A DNA stretch of 64,000 bases from DASSBG01 sp963800395 (lineage in GTDB: Bacteria; Pseudomonadota; Gammaproteobacteria; Xanthomonadales; Rhodanobacteraceae): positions 1 to 64,000 of the forward strand of contig CAWDBD010000001.1 in assembly GCA_963800395.1 (NCBI GenBank), read 5' to 3'. Of this stretch, positions 17,591-26,635 are shown in pieces. The notes beneath the pieces are model-generated. The model made no database searches and had not been told where the DNA came from. It saw nothing but the letters and a program-made list of their open reading frames with translations. Each line of letters opens with the position of its first letter. Positions within the stretch are counted from its first letter, which is position 1. The translations under genes and the position numbers were made by a program.

Positions 17591-19276
17591 GTGGCTGAGA
17601 ATTATCGCCAACTCGTGGCAGGCGTGGCACTGGAGAAGATGCAACCTGCGCCACGGCACTGGGATCAGGAAATGCGTGAGCCCCTGGATCGCATTCCCAT
17701 GGCGCAGCCGTCCAGGGCGGCGGTGGATCTGAGCAACCTGTTGCTGCGCATGCTCGAGGTTCATGGCGATGGCAGCTCCCGGGTGCGAATTCTGCAGGCG
17801 GTTCAAGGCCTGGCACAGCCGCTGCTTGACGGGTTGTACAAGCAGATCATGGCCGAGAGCCATCCCTTGCCTGTAGCCAAGGCCGATCTGGCACAACGCC
17901 TGCTGGCGCTGCGCAGCGCGCAAGGCAAGAACACCAGCATGGCGGTGTGGGAGCTGGCCGGCCCGGACGGCAAGTTGCCCCTGTTCGGGCGCGGCCAGAT
18001 CATCGAGACACTGAATGACGCCCTGGCCTTGCATCGCGATGTGCTGGAACTGTCGTTTCAGCTTTACCAGGAGCCGCCGCAAGGCACATGGCGCCGATTG
18101 CATGCCTTGTACGGTTTTGCCGTGGATTCGAGTATTGCCGAACGCAAGTGCCTGCTAGCCGGTGAACGGCACAAGCTGACCGCGCGTCAGCGTTACGCGC
18201 ACGCCCTGCTGCTGGCGATGGCCAACCCCTGGGGCATGCAGCGGGCCGAGCTGGCACAAGCACTGCAGATCACAGCTTCGCTGGCGGACCGGGTGCGCTT
18301 CGGACCGGGTCCGAATGCCGTGCCGGCAAACGGCCACGGAGAGGATTCGGGTCCCGGATTTGACTCGACAAGCGGCGACGGGATGGGTGCAGTGGGCGTG
18401 ATGGTCGACCTGGGGCCGGTGCTTGAGATCGTTGACCAGCAATTGTCGTGGGATTCTGCTGACGCCCTGGTCATCAGCCTGGCTGATGGGCACGGGGGCC
18501 AAACCGAGGTGCGTCGCAGCATGCTCAAGCGCATGTCCCGTGCCTGGCACGGTCGTACCGAGCGGGGCTTTGATCGTGTTGGGGCCAAGCATGTGATGTC
18601 TGTGCTTGTGGGCATGAGCGCCATTCACCAGGCCATGGCCGGGGGTGATGATTTCGAGGCGTTTCGCGAGCGACTGGTGGGTGATCAGGGGCACGCCAAC
18701 GTGGGCGGCAATGCGGCAGCGTGGCTTAGCGGTCATGCGGCAGCGGCGCCCTTGCACGTCGAGGCACGCGTACTCGACCAAAGCCTGGGCGGCTATCGCC
18801 TGTTGTGGCCGCCGGGGCATGGTCACCGGGTACGGATCGGGGAACTGGTCGGGCTGTTGCCTGGTCATGTGCAGGGCGGTGATGAAGATGGCAGCTCGCT
18901 GTTGATGCTCGGCGTGTTGCGCTGGCTGCGCAGCATGGGCAATGATGAGCTTGCCGTGGGTGTGGAATTGCTCTCGCGGCAACCGCGTCCGGCGCTGGTG
19001 CGCATCATGGACACCCAGGGCCAGCGCGGTCCCCTGGGTCGTGGTCTGCTGATCGATGCCGACGCAGAAGACAAGGAGTTGGTCATCGCGCGTGTGCGCG
19101 ACAGTCGCATTGACGGTGTCGAGGTCAGCTGCCTGCCCGGTGACGATAGCTCGGGCAGTGTCGGCATGCAGCGGCGAAAATTCGAAATTGTGCACGCGCA
19201 GGAACTCAGCCCGGCGTACTATCGCGTATCCTTGTCGGATTCCGACAGCCTCGACTCGCAATCCACAGCACCATGA
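17591..19276 (+). CDS. Conserved protein with PilZ-like C-terminal part
   Basis: The start is the GTG at 17591 (VAENYRQLVAGVALEKMQPA), with GGGAGC upstream; product 561 residues, soluble. The first half is helical and Leu/Ala rich. The region around residue 390 (ARVLDQSLGGYRLLWPPGHG then HRVRIGELVGLLPG) has the DxSxxGxR(L)xxP and RxG pattern that recalls PilZ-type cyclic di-GMP receptors, although the usual RxxxR motif is not obvious. It overlaps ispG by four bases (ATGA), so the two are translated together, a link I cannot explain by function. The PilZ call is tentative. Confidence 0.55.
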   Translation: MAENYRQLVAGVALEKMQPAPRHWDQEMREPLDRIPMAQPSRAAVDLSNLLLRMLEVHGDGSSRVRILQAVQGLAQPLLDGLYKQIMAESHPLPVAKADLAQRLLALRSAQGKNTSMAVWELAGPDGKLPLFGRGQIIETLNDALALHRDVLELSFQLYQEPPQGTWRRLHALYGFAVDSSIAERKCLLAGERHKLTARQRYAHALLLAMANPWGMQRAELAQALQITASLADRVRFGPGPNAVPANGHGEDSGPGFDSTSGDGMGAVGVMVDLGPVLEIVDQQLSWDSADALVISLADGHGGQTEVRRSMLKRMSRAWHGRTERGFDRVGAKHVMSVLVGMSAIHQAMAGGDDFEAFRERLVGDQGHANVGGNAAAWLSGHAAAAPLHVEARVLDQSLGGYRLLWPPGHGHRVRIGELVGLLPGHVQGGDEDGSSLLMLGVLRWLRSMGNDELAVGVELLSRQPRPALVRIMDTQGQRGPLGRGLLIDADAEDKELVIARVRDSRIDGVEVSCLPGDDSSGSVGMQRRKFEIVHAQELSPAYYRVSLSDSDSLDSQSTAP

Positions 19277-20544
19277 CCAACAGTTCAGACCCAAACCAGG
19301 CGACCATGCAGCACGGGCGCCGCCGCAGCGTACCCGTGGATATCGATGGCATCAGCGTGGGTGGTGATGCACCCATTGTGGTGCAGTCCATGACCAATAC
19401 CGACACCGCCGACATCGACAGCACCACGCGCCAGGTGGCCGAACTGGCCCGTGCCGGGTCGGAACTGGTGCGTGTCACCGTCAATACGCCCGAAGCTGCC
19501 GCTGCGGTGCCAAGGATTCGCGACAAGCTGGACATGATGAGCATGTCGGTGCCTCTGGTCGGCGATTTCCACTACAACGGGCACCAGTTGCTGGCCGACG
19601 AGCCGGCATGCGCCGAGGCGCTGGCCAAATACCGCATCAATCCCGGCAACGTCGGTTTTGGCAAGAAAAAGGAAAGCCAGTTCTCGGCCATCATCGAGCT
19701 GGCCGTGAAGCACGACAAGGCGGTGCGAATCGGCGCCAACTGGGGTTCGCTGGACCAGAAGCTGCTGGCTGCGCTGATGGATGAGAATCACCAGCGCGCC
19801 ACACCCTGGGATGCCTCACGGGTGGGTCGCGAGGCGCTGATCCGCTCGGCACTGGATTCGGCCGAACGCGCCGAACAGCTGGGTCTTGGCCGCGATCGCA
19901 TCGTGCTTTCGTGCAAGGTGTCGGGTGTGCAGGAACTGATCGCGGTATACCGCGACCTTGGTGCACGCTGCGACTACGCGCTGCACCTGGGACTGACCGA
20001 GGCCGGCATGGGCTCGAAAGGCATCGTGGCCTCGACTGCGGCGCTGGCTGTGCTGCTGCAGGAAGGGATTGGCGACACCATTCGCATTTCCCTGACCCCG
20101 GAGCCGGGCCAGGCGCGCACCGCCGAGGTGGTGGTGGCGCAGGAATTGCTGCAGACGATGGGGCTGCGCGCGTTTACGCCACTGGTCACCGCATGTCCCG
20201 GTTGCGGCCGCACCACCAGCAGCTTCTTCCAGGTGCTGGCCAAGACCGTGCAGGACCATGTGCGCCACAAGATGCCGGAATGGCGGCTCAAGTACGACGG
20301 CGTGGAAAACCTCAGCCTGGCGGTGATGGGCTGCGTGGTCAACGGCCCGGGCGAGTCACGCCACGCCAATATCGGCATTTCCCTGCCGGGAACAGGCGAG
20401 GCGCCGGCCGCGCCGGTGTTCGTCGACGGCAAGAAGACCGTTACCTTGCGCGGCGAGCATATTGCCGAGGAGTTTGTCGGTCTGATCGAGGACTATGTAG
20501 ACACGCACTATCCGCCGCACGGCGGCGCCGGATCACCTGAGTGA
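19273..20544 (+). CDS. ispG: 4-hydroxy-3-methylbut-2-enyl diphosphate synthase
   Basis: The 423-residue protein has the IspG layout: TIM-barrel part with VPVDIDGISVGGDAPIVVQS, MTNTDTADIDSTTRQVAELA, PLVGDFHYNGHQLLADEP, YRINPGNVGFGKKKESQFS and RIGANWGSLDQ, and the 4Fe-4S part with TACPGCGRTTSSFFQVLA and AVMGCVVNGPGESRHANIGI, supplying three cluster cysteines. It reduces MEcPP to HMBPP in the MEP isoprenoid pathway. Also called gcpE. Its start overlaps the stop of the preceding gene. Confidence 0.96.
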   Translation: MTNSSDPNQATMQHGRRRSVPVDIDGISVGGDAPIVVQSMTNTDTADIDSTTRQVAELARAGSELVRVTVNTPEAAAAVPRIRDKLDMMSMSVPLVGDFHYNGHQLLADEPACAEALAKYRINPGNVGFGKKKESQFSAIIELAVKHDKAVRIGANWGSLDQKLLAALMDENHQRATPWDASRVGREALIRSALDSAERAEQLGLGRDRIVLSCKVSGVQELIAVYRDLGARCDYALHLGLTEAGMGSKGIVASTAALAVLLQEGIGDTIRISLTPEPGQARTAEVVVAQELLQTMGLRAFTPLVTACPGCGRTTSSFFQVLAKTVQDHVRHKMPEWRLKYDGVENLSLAVMGCVVNGPGESRHANIGISLPGTGEAPAAPVFVDGKKTVTLRGEHIAEEFVGLIEDYVDTHYPPHGGAGSPE

Positions 20545-20694
20545 ACCCGCGCACGTGGCTGGGCCGGATGAATGCCTTCGCTTCAGGGCAGCTCCCGCGG
20601 CGCATGACGTCGCCGTGGACCTGTTCTCCTATTTGGCGATGTACTGTTTCTGCCACCGGGTTGGCGGCCAGCATGGCAACAGGAGAGGCCTGAC

Positions 20695-21315
20695 ATGGGC
20701 AACAGCAAATCCTACGACCGCGCGTATTTCGATCGCTGGTACAGGGAGCCGGAGACGCGCGTCAGCGACCGCAGCGAGCTGACACGCAAGCTGGCCATGG
20801 TGGTGGCGCTGACCGAGTATTTTCTGGGCAGACCTGTCACCCGGGTGCTGGATGTGGGTTGCGGTGAGGGCAACTGGCGCGCGCCACTGCTCAAGTTGCG
20901 CCCGCGTGCCCACTATCTGGGTCTCGATCCCAGCGACTACGCGGTACAGCGCTTTGGCCAGCGGCGCAACATTCATCGCATGGGCTTCGGTCAGTTGGCC
21001 GAGCAGCGCTTCAGCGAGCCGTTTGACCTGATCATCTGTGCCAATGTCCTGCAGTACCTGGGTGCCGATGAAATCCGTCGCGGGCTGTCCGGTTTTGCCG
21101 AACTGCTGAGCGGCATGGCCTTTGTCGAAACCTATGTGCGCGGCGATCGTGTGGAGGGGGACCGCGACGGCTTCCGCGCCCGCAACGCGAGCTGGTATCG
21201 CAAGGTGTTCGCCGAGGCCGGCTTGCAGCAGTGCGGTCCGCATGCCTGGCTGAGCGCCGACATCGGCGACGAGCTCAGCGCTCTGGAGCTGCCCGCAATC
21301 CCCCGGGAAGCGTAG
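20695..21315 (+). CDS. Class I SAM-dependent methyltransferase
   Basis: The 206-residue protein begins MGNSKSYDRAYFDRWYREPE behind AGGAGAGG. The SAM-binding Rossmann motif I is VLDVGCGEGNWRAPL, followed by YLGLDPSDYAV (motif II acidic residue), FDLIICANVLQYLG (motif IV) and a helix GADEIRRGLSGFAELL. The substrate is not evident; the YFxxWY start is seen in small-molecule or O-methyltransferases. It ends just before the 65-bp tandem repeats. A 150-base gap before it holds nothing recognisable. Confidence 0.85.
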   Translation: MGNSKSYDRAYFDRWYREPETRVSDRSELTRKLAMVVALTEYFLGRPVTRVLDVGCGEGNWRAPLLKLRPRAHYLGLDPSDYAVQRFGQRRNIHRMGFGQLAEQRFSEPFDLIICANVLQYLGADEIRRGLSGFAELLSGMAFVETYVRGDRVEGDRDGFRARNASWYRKVFAEAGLQQCGPHAWLSADIGDELSALELPAIPREA

Positions 21316-21330
21316 CGCTTCATCAAGCCA

Positions 21331-21655
21331 CGGTGCGCTTCGTTCCTCAGCAGCACCGTACGCGTAGCGACGCGCACCATCGAGACATCAGGCCACGGTG
21401 CGCTTCGTTCCTCAGCAGCACCCTACGCGCAGCGAAGCGCACCATCGAGACATCAGGCCACGGTGCGCTTCGTTCCTCAGCAGCACCGTACGCGTAGCGA
21501 CGCGCACCATCGAGACATCAGGCCACGGTGCGCTTCGTTCCTCAGCAGCACCCTACGCGCAGCGAAGCGCACCATCGAGGCATCAGGCCACGGTGCGCTT
21601 CGTTCCTCAGCAGCACCCTACGCGTAGCGAAGCGCACCATCCAGACATCAGGCCG
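21331..21655. repeat. Tandem array of five 65-bp units
   Basis: The sequence CGGTGCGCTTCGTTCCTCAG starts at 21331, 21396, 21461, 21526 and 21591, a spacing of exactly 65 each time. Within each unit GGTGCGCTTCG and CGAAGCGCACC form an inverted repeat with an 11-bp stem (units 2, 4 and 5); units 1 and 3 carry one mismatch (CGACGCGCACC). Units alternate in type A, B, A, B, then B-like, suggesting duplication of a dimer. The array is intergenic, starting 15 bases after the methyltransferase stop. No gene is present from 21316 to 21709. Confidence 0.93.
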
Positions 21656-21709
21656 CGGCTCGCAGCAATACGCACCAGCAGCCCTGTCGCAGCGGCCTGC
21701 GGTACAGGC

Positions 21710-22168
21710 TCAGATCGAGTTGGCGTTGGACGCCTGAGTGGGCTGGATGAGGTGCACGACGCCCGCATGATTGTAGGCGCGGGCGTACACTGGGTGATGT
21801 CGCTTGAGCACGTCACTGGCCTCCACCATGCGCTCGTGGGTGGGTACGTAGGCAAAGGCAAACGCACCACCGCGACGCGCCAGTTCCAGGTCTTCGTCGA
21901 TGTAGTTGGCTTCGGTTCCGATGGCGCGGCCAATCTCGGCCTTGATGTCGTCCAGCCAGCTCGGGTTTTCCGGAGACTCCACTCGGTTGGCCACGAAATC
22001 GCCGCTGGCAGAGGTCACGTCATCCTCGGCGAAGCCGGCATCGTGAAGTGCCTGCTCGGCCTGCATGGCATGGTCGAGTGTGTCGAAACCGGCCACAACA
22101 TAGTGCAACGGGTAGAAGAGGCCGAATGAACTGTCCGATTCCTTGAAAAAGTCCCAGTGCTTCTGCAT
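21710..22168 (-). CDS. Hypothetical 152-residue acidic protein
   Basis: The start at 22168 (MQKHWDFFKESDSSFGLFYP) has GAGG seven bases upstream; longer in-frame alternatives are poorly supported. The protein contains HYVVAGFDTLDHAMQAEQAL and HDAGFAEDDVTSASGDFV, then a second alpha/beta unit with GGAFAFAYVPTHERMVEASD. Two related halves of beta-alpha-beta type (GFD..A..A..AL and YVPT..M..A..VL) would fit a ferredoxin-like or stress-protein fold. No family is recognised. It stands alone between the repeat array and the helicase. Confidence 0.65.
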   Translation of the reverse strand: MQKHWDFFKESDSSFGLFYPLHYVVAGFDTLDHAMQAEQALHDAGFAEDDVTSASGDFVANRVESPENPSWLDDIKAEIGRAIGTEANYIDEDLELARRGGAFAFAYVPTHERMVEASDVLKRHHPVYARAYNHAGVVHLIQPTQASNANSI

Positions 22169-22305
22169 GTCATGTCCTCGTTTCCCGGTTTCCTTACACC
22201 ATACGCGGACAAGCTGAATCCGAACCGAGCGCAGCCGCAGCCGACGGGCGATCACTTGCTTGCGTGTTCTGCCTGCCGCCTGCGCTCGGGTTGATCGGAG
22301 CTTGC

Positions 22306-24099
22306 TCAGGGCTTGCGCGGCTTGCGGTCCTTGCCCGGTTTTCCCTTGTCGGCGCGGCGTGGTGCAGCCTTGGGCGGCTTGTCGCCCTCGCGGTGTATGC
22401 GCAAGACCTGGCCGGAAACCCACACTTTCTGCAGGTGATGCAGGACTTCCTTGGGCATGCCTTCGGGCAGGTCGATCAGGCTGTGGTCGTCGCGAATGCT
22501 GATGCGACCGATGAACTGACTGTCCAGGCCTGCTTCATTGGCGATGGCGCCAACGATATTGCTGGGCTTGACCCCGTGCTGGTGGCCGACCTCGATGCGG
22601 AAGGTCTCCTTGCCCTGCTCGGTGGGGTGCGGAGTGGCGGCGGGCGCTGGCTTGCGCTCGCTGCGCTCCCTCGGCGGGCCCTTGCCAGGCGCGCGCTCGC
22701 GGCGCGTGTACTGGTCCTTGTCCTTGTGCTTGCGGGGTGCCTCCTGGCGGGCACGAGGGGCGGGGCGCGCCGGTTCGCTCAGCAGCAGCGGCTGTTCGCC
22801 CTGGGCCATCGAGGCCAGGGCTGCGGCCAGCTCGACGGCGGGAATGTCGTGCTCGCGCTCGTAGTCGAGCACCAGATTCTGGAATGCATCCAGTTCACCA
22901 CTGGCCAGGGTATCGCTGATGCGCTGCTTGAACTGCTCAACGCGGCGGTTGTTCACCGTTTCGATGCTGGGCAACTGCATCGCGTCGATGGGCTGGCGGG
23001 TGGCCCGCTCGATGGCGCGCAGCATGCCGCGCTCGCGCGGGCTGACAAACAGGATGGCCTGGCCTTCGCGGCCGGCACGGCCGGTGCGGCCGATACGGTG
23101 TACATACGATTCGGTGTCGTAGGGGATGTCGTAGTTGAGCACGTGACTGATGCGATCGACGTCGAGGCCGCGTGCGGCGACATCGGTAGCGACCAGAATG
23201 TCGAGCTTGCCGCTTTTCAACTGCGCCACCGTGCGCTCGCGTTGCACCTGGGCAATGTCGCCATTGATGGCGGCGGCGGCAAAACCCCGTGCCCGCAGTT
23301 TCTCGGCAAGCTCCTCGGTGGATTTCTTGGTGCGCGCAAACACCAGCATGGCGTCGAACGGCTCGGCTTCCAGGATGCGTGTCATCGCATCCAGCTTGTG
23401 CAGACCGCTGACCAGCCAGTAGCGCTGGTGGATGTTGGCGGCGGTCGAGGTCTTGTTCTTGATGGTGATTTCGGCCGGATTGTTCAGGTACTTCTGGGCA
23501 ATACGGCGGATCGGTGTCGGCATGGTGGCCGAGAAAAGGGCGATCTGACAGCTGTCGGGAGTCGCTTCGAGCACTGTCTCGACATCGCCGATGAAGCCCA
23601 TGCGCAGCATCTCGTCGGCCTCGTCGAGCACCAGACAGCGCAGCGAATCCAGTTTCAATGTGCCTTTCTTCAGATGGTCGATGACGCGCCCGGGCGTGCC
23701 CACTACGACCTGCACCCCGCGTTTCAGTCCGGCCAGCTGTGGCCCGTAGCTCTGACCGCCGTAGATCGGCAGGACGTGGAACTTGCGCAGCCCCGAGGCA
23801 TAGGTCTGGAACGCCTCGGCCACCTGGATGGCCAACTCGCGGGTGGGCGCCAGAACCAGTGCCTGCGGGCTGCGCTGATCCGGATCCAGACGGGCCAGCA
23901 CGGGCAGGGCGAATGCGGCAGTCTTGCCGGTGCCGGTTTGCGCCTGACCAAGCATGTCGCGGCCCTCAAGCAGCGGCGGGATGGCCGCCGCCTGGATCGG
24001 CGACGGCGTCTCGTAGCCTACTTTTTCGACGGCTTTCAGCAGCGCATCGGGAAGCCCCAGTACCGCGAAGGTACTGGGTGTCTGGTCGTTCTCATTCAT
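22306..24099 (-). CDS. deaD: DEAD-box ATP-dependent RNA helicase, DeaD/CsdA type
   Basis: The start is set at 24099 (MNENDQTPSTFAVLGLPDAL). The 597-residue protein has all core motifs: Q-motif TPSPIQAAAIPPLLEG, AQTGTGKTAA (I), PTRELAIQ (Ia), TPGRVIDHL (Ib), DEAD (II), SAT (III), VFARTKKSTEELAE (IV), ATDVAARGLD (V) and HRIGRTGRAGR (VI). A charged linker with many Arg and Glu leads to a DbpA-type RNA-binding domain (FRIEVGHQHGVKPSNIVGAI then DDHSLIDLPEGMP) and a Lys/Arg/Pro tail. Such helicases assist ribosome assembly and mRNA turnover, often in the cold. It starts 13 bases after the permease gene ends. Confidence 0.95.
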   Translation of the reverse strand: MNENDQTPSTFAVLGLPDALLKAVEKVGYETPSPIQAAAIPPLLEGRDMLGQAQTGTGKTAAFALPVLARLDPDQRSPQALVLAPTRELAIQVAEAFQTYASGLRKFHVLPIYGGQSYGPQLAGLKRGVQVVVGTPGRVIDHLKKGTLKLDSLRCLVLDEADEMLRMGFIGDVETVLEATPDSCQIALFSATMPTPIRRIAQKYLNNPAEITIKNKTSTAANIHQRYWLVSGLHKLDAMTRILEAEPFDAMLVFARTKKSTEELAEKLRARGFAAAAINGDIAQVQRERTVAQLKSGKLDILVATDVAARGLDVDRISHVLNYDIPYDTESYVHRIGRTGRAGREGQAILFVSPRERGMLRAIERATRQPIDAMQLPSIETVNNRRVEQFKQRISDTLASGELDAFQNLVLDYEREHDIPAVELAAALASMAQGEQPLLLSEPARPAPRARQEAPRKHKDKDQYTRRERAPGKGPPRERSERKPAPAATPHPTEQGKETFRIEVGHQHGVKPSNIVGAIANEAGLDSQFIGRISIRDDHSLIDLPEGMPKEVLHHLQKVWVSGQVLRIHREGDKPPKAAPRRADKGKPGKDRKPRKP

Positions 24100-24112
24100 T
24101 CGTGTGGCCGGT

Positions 24113-25810
24113 TCAGGGACTCGGTACCGCAGGCGGTACATCCTGATCATTATCCCACTTTTCGTGCACGTACTCCTCGACCCGGTTCTTGGGCAGCCGC
24201 ATGCTGTACGCCAGCCACATCACAAGTGCCGAGAAAATCGCGATCACGGGGATGGCCGTAGTCAGGTTCAACCAGCCGAGATTGCCCTTGCCGGCGGCAG
24301 GATCCGGATAGGATCCCAGGAAGCTGATCAGCGCCAGGCCACCGAGCCAGGGAACGACCCAGAAGCCGGCGCGGATGTCCAGCTTTGGCGTGTTCTTGCT
24401 GTAGAAGGCCTCATGTGTGATCAGGATGATGAAGCCAAGCAAAACGGCAATTGACAGCTTCCAGTCGACATCCCAGCCCGACCAGTACACGATCAGGTTG
24501 GACGAAAGGAATGCCAGATAGGGAATGATGACGCCGCCGGGCAGGCGAAATGGTCGTTCCTGCTGCGGCAGTTCCTTGCGCAATGCCAACAGTACCAGTG
24601 GCCCGGAACCGAACGACAGCACGGTCGCGGAAGTGACAAAGCCCACAAGCTTCTGCCAGCCGGGGAAGGGCAGGAAGAAAATCAGGCCGACCACGAAGGC
24701 GACGATCACGCTGACCCAGGGGACACCGCGATCATTGACCTTGGCCAGGGATGCCGGCGCATTGCCGTTGCGGCCCATGGCATAGGACAGCCGCGCGGTG
24801 ACGGTGGTGTAGATCAGGCCGGTGTCGGCCGGTGAGATGAACGCGTCGATGTAAAGCAGCAAGGCCAGCCAGGTCAGCCCGAGGGTCATCGAGAGGGTGG
24901 CCAGAGGGCCGAATGCGATTGCCTTGTCCTCGATGCCGCCGGTGAAGGTGACGCCGATTTTTGCCCAGCCATTGGCCAGCGCCTCGCTGGGAAGCGCGCC
25001 GATGAATGCGGCCTGCAGACCAATATAGATCACGGCGCAGAGCAGTACCGAGCCAATCACGGCGATGGGCACGTTGCGGTGGGGATTGTCGGTTTCGCCG
25101 GCCAGCTCCACGCCCTGGCGAAAGCCGAGATAGGAGAAAACGATGCCGGCGGTGGCAATCGAGGAGAACACGCCGTGCCAGCCGAATGGCATGAAGCCGC
25201 CATGCTCCGGGTAGGCGAAGTGCGTGGTGTTGAATTCGGCCGAGAAGAAAGCCACGATCACCAGCAGGATGATGGCGATTTTCCACCACACCAGTGCGTT
25301 GTTGATGCGCGCAAACCAGCGGATGCCAACCACGTTGATCAGGCTGAACAGGAACATCAGGATGGTGGCTGCAAAATAGCCCGTGGCGGTCAGCACCGGC
25401 ACCCCGTCCTTGATGACCTGCAGATTGGGGATGTAGTTGTTGGCGTATTGCAGCGCGGCCAGCACTTCGATGGGTGCCGTCGAGGCCGCTGCCAGCCAGG
25501 TGATCCAGCCGGTGGTGTAACTGGCGAACGAGCCGAAGGCGTAGTGCGGAAAGCGCACGACGCCGCCGGACACCGGGAACATGGTTCCCAGCTCGGCGTA
25601 GACCAGGCCGATGAACAGGATCATGATGGCGCCGATCAGCCAGGACAGGATCGACGCGGGGCCGGCCTGTTGCGCCGCGTTGAGGGCGCCGAAAAGCCAC
25701 CCGGAGCCGATGATCGATCCGACTGCCGTGAACAGCAGACCGACCATGCCGACATGGCGCTTCAGGCGTTTGTCATCACCGCCACCGGATACGGGTCCAG
25801 GAGTTTCCAT
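24113..25810 (-). CDS. APC-superfamily amino acid permease
   Basis: The 565-residue protein has about 12-14 hydrophobic helices, beginning with HVGMVGLLFTAVGSIIGSGW, the GS(I/A)IGSGW helix-1 motif that lines the substrate site in APC transporters. Helix 2-3 features (LVYAELGTMFPVSGGVVRFP) and helix 6 (ATAGIVFSYLGFRQGVELAG) are typical. It takes up amino acids or polyamines by proton or sodium coupling; specificity is unknown. The last 60 residues (CPDPAAG-like loop, then HEKWDNDQDVPPAVPSP) are cytoplasmic and acidic. It is upstream of deaD on the same strand. Confidence 0.85.
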   Translation of the reverse strand: METPGPVSGGGDDKRLKRHVGMVGLLFTAVGSIIGSGWLFGALNAAQQAGPASILSWLIGAIMILFIGLVYAELGTMFPVSGGVVRFPHYAFGSFASYTTGWITWLAAASTAPIEVLAALQYANNYIPNLQVIKDGVPVLTATGYFAATILMFLFSLINVVGIRWFARINNALVWWKIAIILLVIVAFFSAEFNTTHFAYPEHGGFMPFGWHGVFSSIATAGIVFSYLGFRQGVELAGETDNPHRNVPIAVIGSVLLCAVIYIGLQAAFIGALPSEALANGWAKIGVTFTGGIEDKAIAFGPLATLSMTLGLTWLALLLYIDAFISPADTGLIYTTVTARLSYAMGRNGNAPASLAKVNDRGVPWVSVIVAFVVGLIFFLPFPGWQKLVGFVTSATVLSFGSGPLVLLALRKELPQQERPFRLPGGVIIPYLAFLSSNLIVYWSGWDVDWKLSIAVLLGFIILITHEAFYSKNTPKLDIRAGFWVVPWLGGLALISFLGSYPDPAAGKGNLGWLNLTTAIPVIAIFSALVMWLAYSMRLPKNRVEEYVHEKWDNDQDVPPAVPSP

Positions 25811-25880
25811 TGCATTTCCCCTCTACTAGTAGTTGATGCCAAAACAGAAATGGGCCAGCGCAAGTGCGCGCCGGCCGGAA

Positions 25881-26252
25881 TCATGAAATCAGGAACACCG
25901 CCACGACGTGCCGGCCCTCGCTGACAAGCAGATTGTAGGTGCGCGCACACGCTGCATTATCCATGCATTCCAGGCCGATGCCGCGGCGCAGCAGGCCGGC
26001 CTGCACTTCGGGCGACGCAAACTGCTGCCGTTCGCCGGTACCCAGCAGCACCAGCTCCGGCTTCAGCTGCAACAGTTGCTCGATGTGCTCCGGGTCGATC
26101 TCGCTGATGCTGCTTGCCGACCAGCTCTCGATCAGTCTCTCGGGCGTCAGCATGAAGCTACTGCGTATTGTCTGGCTGCCCACCACCACCGCGTCCTCGT
26201 CTACGCGGCGTATGGTCAGGCCGGCTTGCGGCTGCTCCAGGCTCAGTTCCAT
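25881..26252 (-). CDS. Mth938-like domain protein
   Basis: The product of 123 residues has the conserved pattern IRRVDEDAVVVGSQTIRSSF, then LKPELVLLGTGERQQFASPE and RRGIGLECMDNAACARTYNL, ending SEGRHVVAVFLIS. This matches the DUF498/Mth938 family, a compact fold related to a mitochondrial complex I assembly factor (NDUFAF3). The bacterial role is not settled. It follows yhbY by six bases on the same strand and is probably cotranscribed. Confidence 0.85.
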   Translation of the reverse strand: MELSLEQPQAGLTIRRVDEDAVVVGSQTIRSSFMLTPERLIESWSASSISEIDPEHIEQLLQLKPELVLLGTGERQQFASPEVQAGLLRRGIGLECMDNAACARTYNLLVSEGRHVVAVFLIS

Positions 26253-26258
26253 GGGCGT

Positions 26259-26561
26259 TCAGTCCGAGCCTGCGGGCAGGGCCAGGCGGGGCTGCTCGGG
26301 ATGCGGGCGGTACAGACTGGCGACATGACCTACCATCTGCACGCTTTGGGCGCCTGACGCGGCAAGCAATTTCTCCAGCTGCGCTGCCCGTTCCTCGCGG
26401 TCGCCAGACAGCTTGACCTTCAGCAACTCGTGCTGGGTGAGGGCCAGGTCCAGTTCCTTGCAAACGGCATCGGTAACGCCCTTGGCACCGATCATGACCA
26501 CAGGCTTCAGCGGATGGGCGAGCTGGCGCAGGTAGCGACGCTGGTTGGCGGATAAAGACAT
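26259..26561 (-). CDS. yhbY: Ribosome assembly RNA-binding protein YhbY
   Basis: The start at 26561 (MSLSANQRRYLRQLAHPLKP) is the usual YhbY beginning. The 100-residue CRM domain shows VVMIGAKGVTDAVCKELDLA, LTQHELLKVKLSGDREERAA and a GHVASLYRPHPEQP ending with the conserved GxxxxLYR. YhbY binds the pre-50S ribosomal subunit. It is divergent from rlmE, with 74 bases between the start codons, an arrangement conserved in many proteobacteria. Confidence 0.95.
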   Translation of the reverse strand: MSLSANQRRYLRQLAHPLKPVVMIGAKGVTDAVCKELDLALTQHELLKVKLSGDREERAAQLEKLLAASGAQSVQMVGHVASLYRPHPEQPRLALPAGSD

Positions 26562-26635
26562 GTTCAGGTTCGGGCCATGATCACAAGTGCAAAAGGGTAT
26601 CATGTGTATCTGTCCCTCATAACCTGTCATCAGTC

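Noticed and set aside
22264..24261. A 665-codon open frame on the plus strand opposite deaD
   Set aside because: It mirrors the codon pattern of the helicase, has no recognisable domain and runs through the whole of a conserved gene; GC-rich third positions create such frames.
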